Shown in pieces: positions 1 through 6,636 of a stretch of 15,100 bases of DNA. The position numbers were made by a program, and so were the translations under genes. Within the stretch, counting starts at the first letter, position 1. The number at the start of each line of letters is the position of its first letter. The stretch comes from DATJYV01 sp035499415 (GTDB lineage Bacteria; Bacteroidota; Ignavibacteria; UBA10030). Below the pieces are notes generated by a model. That model did not search any database. It was not told where the DNA came from and was given only the letters and a program-made list of their open reading frames with translations. Location of the stretch: assembly GCA_035499415.1 (NCBI GenBank), contig DATJYV010000047.1, positions 1 through 15,100 on the forward strand, written 5' to 3'.

Positions 1-121
1 CCGAGGAACGATGGCTCGGACCCTGGCCCTCGTGGTACGCGTATCCGTAAAACCCGCCTGCAAGAATGCCGAGCGCGAAACTGACGAGGATGAAGAGGAT
101 GGTCTTGGTCTTTGGCTGCAT
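1..121 (-). CDS. Membrane-anchored protein, N-terminal fragment, possibly a Spy/CpxP-like periplasmic sensor (partial)
   Basis: Only the first 40 codons are present; the gene runs off the left edge. It starts with ATG 12 bases after the anti-sigma stop, and the sequence AAGGAGG overlapping that stop is a near-perfect ribosome binding site, which supports this start although the fragment is short. The protein begins MQPKTKTILFILVSFALGIL, followed by a glycine/tyrosine-rich stretch. That is a short basic head, one hydrophobic segment (about residues 7-24) and then a polar tail, so it is probably an inner-membrane anchored periplasmic protein. Genes placed third after an ECF sigma factor and a zinc-finger anti-sigma factor often encode small Spy/CpxP-type (periplasmic heavy-metal sensor) proteins, and this N-terminus is of that kind. 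The assignment is contextual inference; the diagnostic part lies outside the window. Confidence 0.6.
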   Translation of the reverse strand, partial: MQPKTKTILFILVSFALGILAGGFYGYAYHEGQGPSHRSS

Positions 122-133
122 CGCGGACCCTCC

Positions 134-589
134 TTATTTCGAAACGACCGCGAGAAAAATATCCTGGTTCGAAATCTCCGTCTGCTTCAGCAGTACGTGC
201 GATTCGAGTGAATCGATTGACTCGCCGGTGATTCTTCGCTCGAGGACGACCGAATTATTCATGGCATTGATGCTCGTCCATGCGATGAATGAGAGCACGA
301 GCGCGGCCAGCGCGAGGACGGCGCGTCGCGCATATTGCTCGACTCCCAGCCACACTGTTTCATCCCCTTCGTCGCGCACAGCACGGCGCGCCGTGCGGCT
401 GGCAAAGGCGAGGGATACATCATACGTCCCCGCGGCTCGCACGTCCCGCCGCATTTCCCGCAGGTCGTGAAGAAACGTCCGGCATTGAACGCAATCCTTC
501 ATGTGCTGTTCCACGGCCGCAAGCTCCCGCGGACTCACTTCTCCGTCATAGTACGCGGAGACACGCTCAAACCACGTGTGCGTATTCAT
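134..589 (-). CDS. Anti-sigma factor with N-terminal zinc finger (zf-HC2 type), single-pass membrane protein
   Basis: A protein of 151 residues that probably binds and silences the ECF sigma factor encoded just upstream until an envelope signal releases it. The N-terminal zinc-finger signature His-x3-Cys-x2-Cys is visible (His29, Cys33, Cys36, in EQHMKDCVQC). One transmembrane segment lies at about residues 90-107 (VLALAALVLSFIAW), placing the zinc finger in the cytoplasm and the last ~45 residues in the periplasm. The ATG start overlaps the sigma-factor stop as ATGA (4 bases) and is preceded by AAGGAG, so the two are translationally coupled, which is typical of sigma/anti-sigma pairs. Its own stop (TAA) is built into the ribosome binding site of the next gene. 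The sensed signal cannot be read from the sequence. Confidence 0.88.
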   Translation of the reverse strand: MNTHTWFERVSAYYDGEVSPRELAAVEQHMKDCVQCRTFLHDLREMRRDVRAAGTYDVSLAFASRTARRAVRDEGDETVWLGVEQYARRAVLALAALVLSFIAWTSINAMNNSVVLERRITGESIDSLESHVLLKQTEISNQDIFLAVVSK

Positions 590-1176
590 ACCCGCTCCTT
601 GAAATACGGTTGCAACATGACCCGCAATTCCTCCCGCGCACGAAAGAGCCGGGATTTCACCGCCTGGATCGAAATCCCCAGACTCTTGCTGATTTCCTTG
701 TACGTCAAGTCTTCGTACTCCCGCAAAATGATGATCTGCCGATGGTCGACGCTCAACTTCTGGAGCGAATCCAAAATGATCTTCTTCTTCTCTTCTCCCA
801 GCACATGGTCGGATGCCTGGGTAGTCTCTCTTCCCCCCTGCTCCTTTTCGATTGAACCTTCCGCAAGAAAATCGAGTGAGAGAATCCGCTTGACTTTCTT
901 CTTCCGGATCGTGTCAATGCAGAGGTTGACGGTGATCCGGTAGAGCCAGGAAAAGAACGACGAATCAAATTCGAACCGCGGAAGTGACTTATGGACGCGG
1001 ATGAAGACTTCCTGCGAGAGGTCGTCGACTTCTTCGCGCGATCCCATCGTCAGGTAGATGATGCTCGCCACCTGGCGCTGGTACCGCCGGACAAGCTCTT
1101 CGAACGCAAACGCGTCCCCCTTCTGGATGGCGCGTATGAGCCGAAAGTCTTCCTCCGTCTGCCTGGCGTCTTTCAC
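586..1176 (-). CDS. ECF-family RNA polymerase sigma factor (sigma-70 family, RpoE-like)
   Basis: This alternative sigma factor directs RNA polymerase to a dedicated promoter set. With the GTG start chosen here it has 196 residues, a normal ECF length. Region 2 lies at about residues 22-93 (DDLSQEVFIRVHKSLPRF, then a W-x-Y-R-I-x-x-N-x-x-x-D core), and region 4 with its helix-turn-helix lies at about 135-185 (YKEISKSLGISIQAVKSRLF). Regions 1.1 and 3 are missing, as expected for the group. The frame stays open to a TTG/GTG/ATG cluster at 1272-1264, but those 32 extra residues are Pro/Gly-rich and unlike a sigma N-terminus, so the GTG in front of KDARQTEED fits better. No start has a good ribosome binding site, so the 5' end is uncertain. 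It is first in an operon with its anti-sigma factor and a membrane protein. Confidence 0.88.
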   Translation of the reverse strand: MKDARQTEEDFRLIRAIQKGDAFAFEELVRRYQRQVASIIYLTMGSREEVDDLSQEVFIRVHKSLPRFEFDSSFFSWLYRITVNLCIDTIRKKKVKRILSLDFLAEGSIEKEQGGRETTQASDHVLGEEKKKIILDSLQKLSVDHRQIIILREYEDLTYKEISKSLGISIQAVKSRLFRAREELRVMLQPYFKERV

Positions 1177-1272
1177 GCGAATAAACGAAGATGGAGGGGG
1201 AAAGTTTCCGCCTGGCCGGGTTTTGGTCAAAAACACGCCCGACGCAGGGGTCTTGCAAATGAGCATCACCAA

Positions 1273-1304
1273 GGCACGCCGGGTTCCGTGATCCCCGTCA
1301 TGCC
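1273..1304 (-). terminator. Hairpin between mnmA and the sigma-factor gene, possible terminator
   Basis: An 11-position stem (10 pairs including one G-U, plus one mismatch) with a 10-base loop lies 16 bases past the mnmA stop: arms 1273-1283 and 1294-1304. There is no T-run after it on the minus strand, so it is at best a weak intrinsic terminator. Its position in the only gap between mnmA and the sigma operon makes some boundary role plausible. Confidence 0.35.
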
Positions 1305-1320
1305 TGCGGCTGTTACTGCC

Positions 1321-2430
1321 TCAGTTGAGCACCGCCTCGATCACGCCTCCGCCGAGGAGGTCGCTCCCATCGTAGAATACGACCGATTGTCCCGGCGTAA
1401 TTGCCCTTTTCGGCTCGTCAAATTCAACCAGAATCGTTGCATCCTCCTGCGGGCGGAGTGTCGCGAATGATGCCTCGTCCTTGTACCGTACTTTCGCCTC
1501 GACCCGGATGGGACCGGAGGGTCGGGCAACGCCGCTCCAGCAGACCTCCGACGCTCTCAGCGTCCGCCGGTAGAGGTCGGATTCGGGCCCGATGGAGACC
1601 GTCCGACTCCCACGGTCGATTCCCGTGACATACATCGGGCGTCCGTGCGCCCCAATGTTCTTTCGCTGACCAACCGTGAACGCGGGATATCCCTCGTGAT
1701 GTCCAACCGCGGCGCCTTCGAACACAATATCTCCCGCCGTCTCTCCGCCGGTGAACTCCGGTGATCGCTCCCTGAGGAACCGCCGATAATCGTTATCCGC
1801 CACAAAGCAGATTTCGTAACTCTCGGCTTTTTGTGCCGTCCGGAGTCCAAAGCGCGCCGCAAGGGCGCGTACGTCCGGCTTTCGCAGCGCTCCCAGTGGA
1901 AACACCGTCCGAGCCAGGGCATCCTGAGCCAGAGCCCAGAGCGCATACGACTGGTCCTTCTGCTCGTACTGCGCGCGCGAAATGACATACCGCGACCGCC
2001 CCCGGTCGTAACGGAGCTGCGCATAGTGACCCGTCGCGATGAAATCTGCTCCGAGCGCTTCGGCCTTCCGAAGAAGCTCTCCCCACTTGATGACACGATT
2101 GCAGATTACGCAGGGGTTCGGCGTTCGGCCCTGGAGGTACTCGGAAACAAAATTATCGATGACGTTGCGCTTGAACGCGTCCCGGAAGTCGACCACATAG
2201 TGGGGAATGCCCAGCCGTGCGGCAACCATCCGCGCATCATGAATCGCGCCCAGCCCGCAGCAGCTGGTTTCGTTTGCCACGTTCCCTCCCACCTCATCGA
2301 AGTCGTACGTCTTCATCGTCACTCCAATGACATTCGCCCCTTGTTCCTGGAGGAGAGCCGCGGCAACAGAAGAGTCCACACCTCCGCTCAATCCCACAAC
2401 GACTGTCTTGTCCTTCACAGAGACGTTCAT
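1321..2430 (-). CDS. mnmA: tRNA-specific 2-thiouridylase MnmA
   Basis: A cytoplasmic enzyme that adenylates and thiolates U34 in the anticodon of the Lys, Glu and Gln tRNAs, producing the s2U part of mnm5s2U. At 369 residues it is full length. The ATP-binding PP-loop SGGVDSS is at residues 15-21. The catalytic cysteine is Cys107 in RTPNPCVICN and the persulfide-forming cysteine is Cys208 in YEICFV; both are present. The ATGHYAQ (132-138) and KDQSYAL (158-164) segments are also family signatures, and the C-terminal third forms the usual beta-barrel domain. The ATG is the first possible start at the right distance from the PP-loop, with no clear ribosome binding site. It lies 66 bases after the TlpA-like gene on the same strand, so co-transcription with the thioredoxin-fold pair is possible but not shown. 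Confidence 0.97.
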   Translation of the reverse strand: MNVSVKDKTVVVGLSGGVDSSVAAALLQEQGANVIGVTMKTYDFDEVGGNVANETSCCGLGAIHDARMVAARLGIPHYVVDFRDAFKRNVIDNFVSEYLQGRTPNPCVICNRVIKWGELLRKAEALGADFIATGHYAQLRYDRGRSRYVISRAQYEQKDQSYALWALAQDALARTVFPLGALRKPDVRALAARFGLRTAQKAESYEICFVADNDYRRFLRERSPEFTGGETAGDIVFEGAAVGHHEGYPAFTVGQRKNIGAHGRPMYVTGIDRGSRTVSIGPESDLYRRTLRASEVCWSGVARPSGPIRVEAKVRYKDEASFATLRPQEDATILVEFDEPKRAITPGQSVVFYDGSDLLGGGVIEAVLN

Positions 2431-2496
2431 GAAGTCAAGATACGCAAAACCGGGTTGATTCCCAACAGGAGGAAAAGAGGGAAGGAAGGGTTGTGT

Positions 2497-3012
2497 TCAG
2501 CGTCCGACAGCGGCGGCAAGCTTGGACTTCAGCGAATCGAGCGACTGGCGCCCGATAAGAAACTCGCGCCGTTTTCCGGACGAGTCGAAGATGATCGTCG
2601 CCGGTACTGCCCCGGACCAGGATGGATTCAACGCATTGATGAAATCTTCCGGCTTCTTGAACCCGTTGGTGTACGTCTTCATGGAACTTTTTTGTGAATG
2701 CAGGAAGGGCAGAACTTTCGACTCGATGTCGTCCGAATCGTCGATATTCACGGAGACAATATCGACGTTCTTCGACCGATACTCGCGGTCCAGGGCGACA
2801 AGGTCCGGAAATTCCTCCACGCACGGGTCGCACCAGGTCGCCCAGACATTGATCAGCAGGGCCTTTCCCCCCCGGTGCGTGATGAGGCGGGAAAGTGCGG
2901 CCCCGTCCAGGGTCTCAAGAGTTTTCTTCTGGGCCCCGGCAGTTGTCGCGCGGGTGTGTTCGGTTCCGTGGAGAAGGAAAAGAATCAGGAGCGGGAAAAT
3001 CAACCGAATCAC
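2497..3012 (-). CDS. Thioredoxin-fold protein, TlpA/ResA-like, exported
   Basis: A 171-residue periplasmic thiol-disulfide protein. An N-terminal hydrophobic signal (IRLIFPLLILFLL) is followed by a thioredoxin fold carrying the redox motif WCDPC (Cys61, Cys64) and the cis-proline loop GAVPATI (Pro137). The fold and active site are clear; the substrate is not. TlpA/ResA-type proteins reduce disulfides in the periplasm, for example on apocytochromes, but no cytochrome-maturation gene is nearby. The start is GTG and overlaps the stop of the upstream redoxin gene as GTGA, so translation is probably coupled. Its segment LVALDREYRSK closely resembles MVALDKDYRSK in the upstream protein, which suggests the two share a local origin or fold element. 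Confidence 0.85.
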   Translation of the reverse strand: MIRLIFPLLILFLLHGTEHTRATTAGAQKKTLETLDGAALSRLITHRGGKALLINVWATWCDPCVEEFPDLVALDREYRSKNVDIVSVNIDDSDDIESKVLPFLHSQKSSMKTYTNGFKKPEDFINALNPSWSGAVPATIIFDSSGKRREFLIGRQSLDSLKSKLAAAVGR

Positions 3013-3587
3013 GAAGCGGTCACCCGCTTGATCGTGCAGCCGAATGCCTTCGTCTCCGGCGTCGAGACGACCTTCCCGGCGAGAAATTCGTCGAGTGCGC
3101 GGCGAAGATCCTGCGACGTAACCTTCGCTTCCTTGGACGAATCGTCGATCCGACCGTGGTAGAGCACTTCAAATCCGGGATTCAGGAGATAGATCTCGGG
3201 CGTCACGCTCGCGCCAAGCTTATCGGCGATGACGTTTCCCTCGTCCTTCAGAATCGTAAATTCGAACCCCTTGTCTTTCGCGTGCTGTTTCACTTCGTCC
3301 ACCGGCTCCTGCTTGTTCGCGTTGATGCCGATGAAAACGATCCCCTTGCTCCGATAGTCCTTATCGAGAGCAACCATCCGCTCGTTGTACGAGTTGGAGA
3401 TAGGACATCGAGTCGCGATGAACATCAGGACGACCCCTTTTGCATCTTTGTAATCCGTCAACGAGTGCTCGACGCCATTGTAATCCTTCAGCTTGAAGTT
3501 CTCGACCTTCCTGGGCGTGTCAGCAGGACGAAATCCTCCGAGCACGACCGCGGCAAGAATTGCGGGTATTCCAATGAAACGCTTCAT
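3009..3587 (-). CDS. Redoxin-domain (AhpC/TSA-like, thioredoxin-fold) exported protein
   Basis: A 192-residue protein with an N-terminal signal sequence (MKRFIGIPAILAAVVLGGF) and an AhpC/TSA-type thioredoxin fold. Where a thioredoxin has CxxC this protein has TRCPIS, so it keeps only the first cysteine (Cys61). A second cysteine stands near the C-terminus in ETKAFGCTIKR (Cys184), a placement seen in a redoxin subfamily common in Bacteroidota and Planctomycetes-like genomes. It could act as a peroxiredoxin-like reductase with a distant resolving cysteine, but activity is inferred. The ATG follows AGAGGAG at suitable spacing. It is the first gene of a run with the TlpA-like protein (4-base overlap), which may be its redox partner. 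Confidence 0.83.
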   Translation of the reverse strand: MKRFIGIPAILAAVVLGGFRPADTPRKVENFKLKDYNGVEHSLTDYKDAKGVVLMFIATRCPISNSYNERMVALDKDYRSKGIVFIGINANKQEPVDEVKQHAKDKGFEFTILKDEGNVIADKLGASVTPEIYLLNPGFEVLYHGRIDDSSKEAKVTSQDLRRALDEFLAGKVVSTPETKAFGCTIKRVTAS

Positions 3588-3640
3588 AGAATTTCTCCTC
3601 TGAGATGATTGTTGTTTGGGATAAACCTCTCTGCGTCGCT

Positions 3641-3663
3641 TGAACCCTCAACGTCCGGGTTCA
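3641..3663. other. Perfect 7-bp hairpin in the leader of the redoxin gene
   Basis: TGAACCC (3641-3647) pairs with GGGTTCA (3657-3663) around a 9-base loop, 54 bases upstream of the redoxin start. There is no T-run on either side, so it is not a standard terminator. It could be a leader structure or an operator dyad. The rest of the gap 3588-3740 is AT-rich near 3700-3730, as a promoter would be, but no convincing -35/-10 pair could be read on the minus strand. Confidence 0.3.
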
Positions 3664-3740
3664 TGCCGGGAGTTCCCCGTTTAGACGATCCAACAGGTGA
3701 AAATGTTTTACATTATTTTGAACGAACCGGCAGTTTGCGA

Positions 3741-5774
3741 TTAAAGCTGGAAATCAACTTGCATCGTGATATTGGACTCTGCATCGCCGGGTATCAAGTC
3801 GGACCCGCTGCCGAGGGAATGCACACCAAAATGTACAGTACTCGAATATTTCGAGGAAATCCAACACCTCCTCCATGCTTCCACCCGCACGATGATGAAG
3901 GTTCGAACACCCTTGCCGTACAGGGAAGGATTGGAGACAGCCCCGGGGACGTTCGGCTCAAGGCCGAACACCCTTGAGTCATAAGACTGGGTGTCAAAGA
4001 CCGAGACGCGTGCCTCGGCCACGAGAAAACTCTTCGGCTTGATCTGAAGCTGCTCTGAAACGAGGAGGCCGTGGTCTGCGGAAGAACCATCGATTGCGGA
4101 GAGGCCGATGTACTCGATGCCGCCGGACCATTGTGCCCCGGAGGATTGTCGGGATGATAGCTGAAGTCGGACTGTCCGTCTCTCCCGTTCCTCGACCGAA
4201 CTCACACCCCGCTCCAGCTGGTCGAGGCCGCTGGCGACCTCGGGTCCATTCCTGACCCTCAGCTGAATCGAAAGCGAAAAACCGCGCGTCAATCCGACCT
4301 CGCCAAGACAATAGGCATCGTCTCCCGACGAAGGCACCATCAACGTTTGGGTCGGGGCCGGCAGAACGAATTGGTCGTAGTATGCTGTAAGTCGAACGGC
4401 GTCAGTCGCGCCCCATCGAAATGCCACATACGTCCCCCGTTCGTCGGAAGGCATATCGCCCGTCTCCCCGAATCCGGCGCCGTGAACGCTGAAGAAGTGC
4501 TCGGGGTACGACCGGTACAGCAATGCAAGTTCAAGATTGTGCGATGGCTGAAGAATCACTCCCCCGACGCATGCGAGGGCAGGGCCCTGATCTTTTCCAA
4601 TTTCCACAAAGACATTCGTCTGCACCCCCGTCCATGATACGTCGACGCTCCCGGGTGCGAATCGGTCCCTCCAATCCTGCGTCACGTCACTGACGCGAAA
4701 CTTTTTGTCATAAGCCGCTTCATAGAACGTCGCACCAAGCTTGAATCCTGTCAAGAAACTCACCCACCCGTTGAGACCGGTTATTGATTCGTGCAGCGCG
4801 TTCCTCTGAAGAAGGTCGCCGGCTGTGCGAAATTCATCCATCGAAGACAGATTGCCGACGGTCCCCGCAGAATCGACCGATGCGTTGAGACGGCGCGATG
4901 AGGTGAAGAGAGTCATCGATACCGATTCGTCTGCCATCTGCCATGCAAGTCCCCGAAAAAACCGGTTTTCGTCGGTGGACAGAAATGGAGAGAGACCCGA
5001 ACCGTTTCGGCGGACATTTGCGACCGATTCGCTCCCCGATCCGGAACCGAGGGAACGCCACAGAATCAATCCCTCGGACGCGTTTATGGAATAGTCTCCC
5101 ACAATGACGCGCGACGAGAGGGAGGGAACATCCCAGAGGGTGAACCAGCTCGACGACCCTGCCTGCAGCGGCTCTCCGGCGTCCTTCTTGAACAGAATCC
5201 CTGCCTCGCGCAAATGGGCGAGCTGGGTTTCCCCAATCCCGTTTCTGAACATCACCCTTTCATACGAGGCGAGGGGCGATCCAAGAAACTTTCCGTCGGA
5301 AAAACCCACGGGTAATTCGCCGTCCTTCGACCCTCGCAACCGGGCCGCGAGCGAGTACCCGGATGCCGGATTCTGCAACCCATCCTCCTCCGTGCGAATA
5401 AAGGGCCGGATTCTTGCGAGCAGATCGACATCGATCCCCTGGACGAGCAGCAACTGCTCCGTCGTTTTCAGTTCTCCGCGATTTCGTGCCTGAAGTATCC
5501 GCTGCGCGAGCATTGGCGTTACTCCAGGGATCCGGCAGAGCTCTTCGGCACTGGCAGTCGAGAGGTCGAGGGGACTGTCCCAAAGCTCCATCAATCGTGA
5601 CGGCGACAGGGCGTCTGCGTCGTCCGGCTTCAGTCTCTCCAGCATCTCATTCTCATCCTCAAGGTTGTCTCCGACGGAGGTGTCGATGACGGCCACGGAC
5701 TCCGCTGTTGCAATGCAGAACGGAAGCATCGTCACGGCAATGCTCGATAGAAGTGTCTTATTTATCGACGGCAA
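3741..5774 (-). CDS. Helix-hairpin-helix protein with probable outer-membrane beta-barrel
   Basis: An exported protein of 677 residues. From the TTG start it opens with a good signal peptide (PSINKTLLSSIAVTMLPFCI, cleavage near ATA-ES). After an acidic linker come ComEA-type helix-hairpin-helix repeats at about residues 68-126, with the hairpin core IPGVTPMLAQRIL at about 82-94. The remaining ~540 residues alternate polar and hydrophobic residues with many aromatics and turns, as in an outer-membrane beta-barrel. The TTG at 5774-5772 is preferred because GGTGGAG stands 7 bases upstream and it gives a complete signal peptide; GTG (5735) and ATG (5729) alternatives would cut it. It overlaps the end of the PorV/PorQ-like gene by 17 bases. 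The HhH fold usually binds DNA non-specifically, so a role in DNA handling at the cell surface is conceivable, but function is unknown. Confidence 0.8.
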   Translation of the reverse strand: MPSINKTLLSSIAVTMLPFCIATAESVAVIDTSVGDNLEDENEMLERLKPDDADALSPSRLMELWDSPLDLSTASAEELCRIPGVTPMLAQRILQARNRGELKTTEQLLLVQGIDVDLLARIRPFIRTEEDGLQNPASGYSLAARLRGSKDGELPVGFSDGKFLGSPLASYERVMFRNGIGETQLAHLREAGILFKKDAGEPLQAGSSSWFTLWDVPSLSSRVIVGDYSINASEGLILWRSLGSGSGSESVANVRRNGSGLSPFLSTDENRFFRGLAWQMADESVSMTLFTSSRRLNASVDSAGTVGNLSSMDEFRTAGDLLQRNALHESITGLNGWVSFLTGFKLGATFYEAAYDKKFRVSDVTQDWRDRFAPGSVDVSWTGVQTNVFVEIGKDQGPALACVGGVILQPSHNLELALLYRSYPEHFFSVHGAGFGETGDMPSDERGTYVAFRWGATDAVRLTAYYDQFVLPAPTQTLMVPSSGDDAYCLGEVGLTRGFSLSIQLRVRNGPEVASGLDQLERGVSSVEERERRTVRLQLSSRQSSGAQWSGGIEYIGLSAIDGSSADHGLLVSEQLQIKPKSFLVAEARVSVFDTQSYDSRVFGLEPNVPGAVSNPSLYGKGVRTFIIVRVEAWRRCWISSKYSSTVHFGVHSLGSGSDLIPGDAESNITMQVDFQL

Positions 5775-6567
5775 ACGAAATCTCCACCTGTTGTGTCCAC
5801 CCGAGGTCGGGGTGAGAATAGGCGGCATACGCAAATTCGACCGGCGAGCTGCCGACCGCAAATCCGAGACTGAATTTGTCCGGGTTGGTCGCGACCCCGG
5901 CACGCAATGCCAGCGATGCGAGCAAACGTTGTTCGATACCAAACTTGACCGAAGCCGGGAAACGAACATCCTTCTCCAGCTCGACGGTGGCCGACAGAGC
6001 ATCAAGAATGTCGAGTTCGGACGCAAGAGAAATCGACTGCGGAAATGTTTCGCCCGACACAACCGTCGCGCCTCCGATGTTTTTGAATGCACACCCGAAG
6101 CGTACCGCTGCGAGGGGCACGGAAAGCAATCCCACGTCGGCTGTGACGGCCGACTTCTGTCCGTAGCGGGAGATGATCGTTTCTATCCTGTTCAGGGTTA
6201 TTCCGACAGACGTCGACCGGTCAAGAAACAATGCGGTCGCACAGCGCAGTGTCACCTGGCGGAACAGGTCAAACCCGAAGCGGTCGAACGAACATGCGAG
6301 GGGGAATGGAAGTAGGGGAACCAGGAGCGCAGCCGCATCCGTCCGGAGTTCGGCCAGGCCAAACTGTTGCGGTACGGTAAAAGCCGCACATTCCCATCCG
6401 GACTGTCGCGCGAGCCCCGCGGGATTGTACGCGAGAGCCCAGACGTCATCAGCAACCGCGGCGAACGAATTCCCGAGGGCGATCGCTTTTGCCCCGCGGC
6501 CGTTGTCCTGTGACCGCGCGACGGTGCTGACCAACACCAAAACGGATAAACCGATGGCCCATCTCAT
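5758..6567 (-). CDS. PorV/PorQ-like outer-membrane protein (FadL-type barrel)
   Basis: A 269-residue protein with a signal peptide (MRWAIGLSVLVLVSTVARS) followed by the family's N-terminal block GRGAKAIALGNSFAAVADD and AYNPAGLA. That block marks PorV/PorQ and related small FadL-like barrels, which in Bacteroidota include partners of the type IX secretion system as well as many uncharacterised paralogues. The rest is rich in short alternating strands, as in a barrel. The ATG is supported by AAGGGGAG at a suitable distance upstream. It is followed with a 17-base overlap by the HhH-barrel gene, so the two are probably made together. It is divergent from a DUF4835/PorD-like gene 69 bases away. 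A true secretion role cannot be decided from one locus. Confidence 0.78.
   Translation of the reverse strand: MRWAIGLSVLVLVSTVARSQDNGRGAKAIALGNSFAAVADDVWALAYNPAGLARQSGWECAAFTVPQQFGLAELRTDAAALLVPLLPFPLACSFDRFGFDLFRQVTLRCATALFLDRSTSVGITLNRIETIISRYGQKSAVTADVGLLSVPLAAVRFGCAFKNIGGATVVSGETFPQSISLASELDILDALSATVELEKDVRFPASVKFGIEQRLLASLALRAGVATNPDKFSLGFAVGSSPVEFAYAAYSHPDLGWTQQVEISFAVDK
5782..5788 (-). promoter_or_regulatory. Ribosome binding site that decides the TTG start of the HhH-barrel gene
   Basis: GGTGGAG on the minus strand stands 7 bases before the TTG at 5774-5772, inside the end of the upstream gene. No later candidate start (GTG 5735, ATG 5729) has a comparable site. Confidence 0.6.
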
Positions 6568-6578
6568 CCCTGCTCCCC

Positions 6579-6607
6579 TTGATGAGACAAATGATTTTCT
6601 CTATATT
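6579..6607 (+). promoter_or_regulatory. Sigma-70-type promoter for the PorD-like gene
   Basis: TTGATG (6579-6584) and TATATT (6602-6607) are separated by exactly 17 bases, giving a predicted transcription start near 6614 and a leader of about 23 bases before the ATG at 6637. The -35 half lies just upstream of the divergent PorV/PorQ-like start (6567), within that gene's leader region. Confidence 0.6.
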
Positions 6608-6636
6608 GCCGTCGACCAGACTACTTTCGAAACGCC

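Noticed and set aside
1831..2697. Plus-strand open frame of 288 codons opposite mnmA and the TlpA-like gene
   Set aside because: It spans two confidently identified genes on the other strand and has no recognisable domain.
5775..6092. N-terminal extension of the HhH-barrel frame up to 6092
   Set aside because: These codons lie inside the PorV/PorQ-like gene in another frame and encode an Arg/Ser-rich stretch that would bury the signal peptide.
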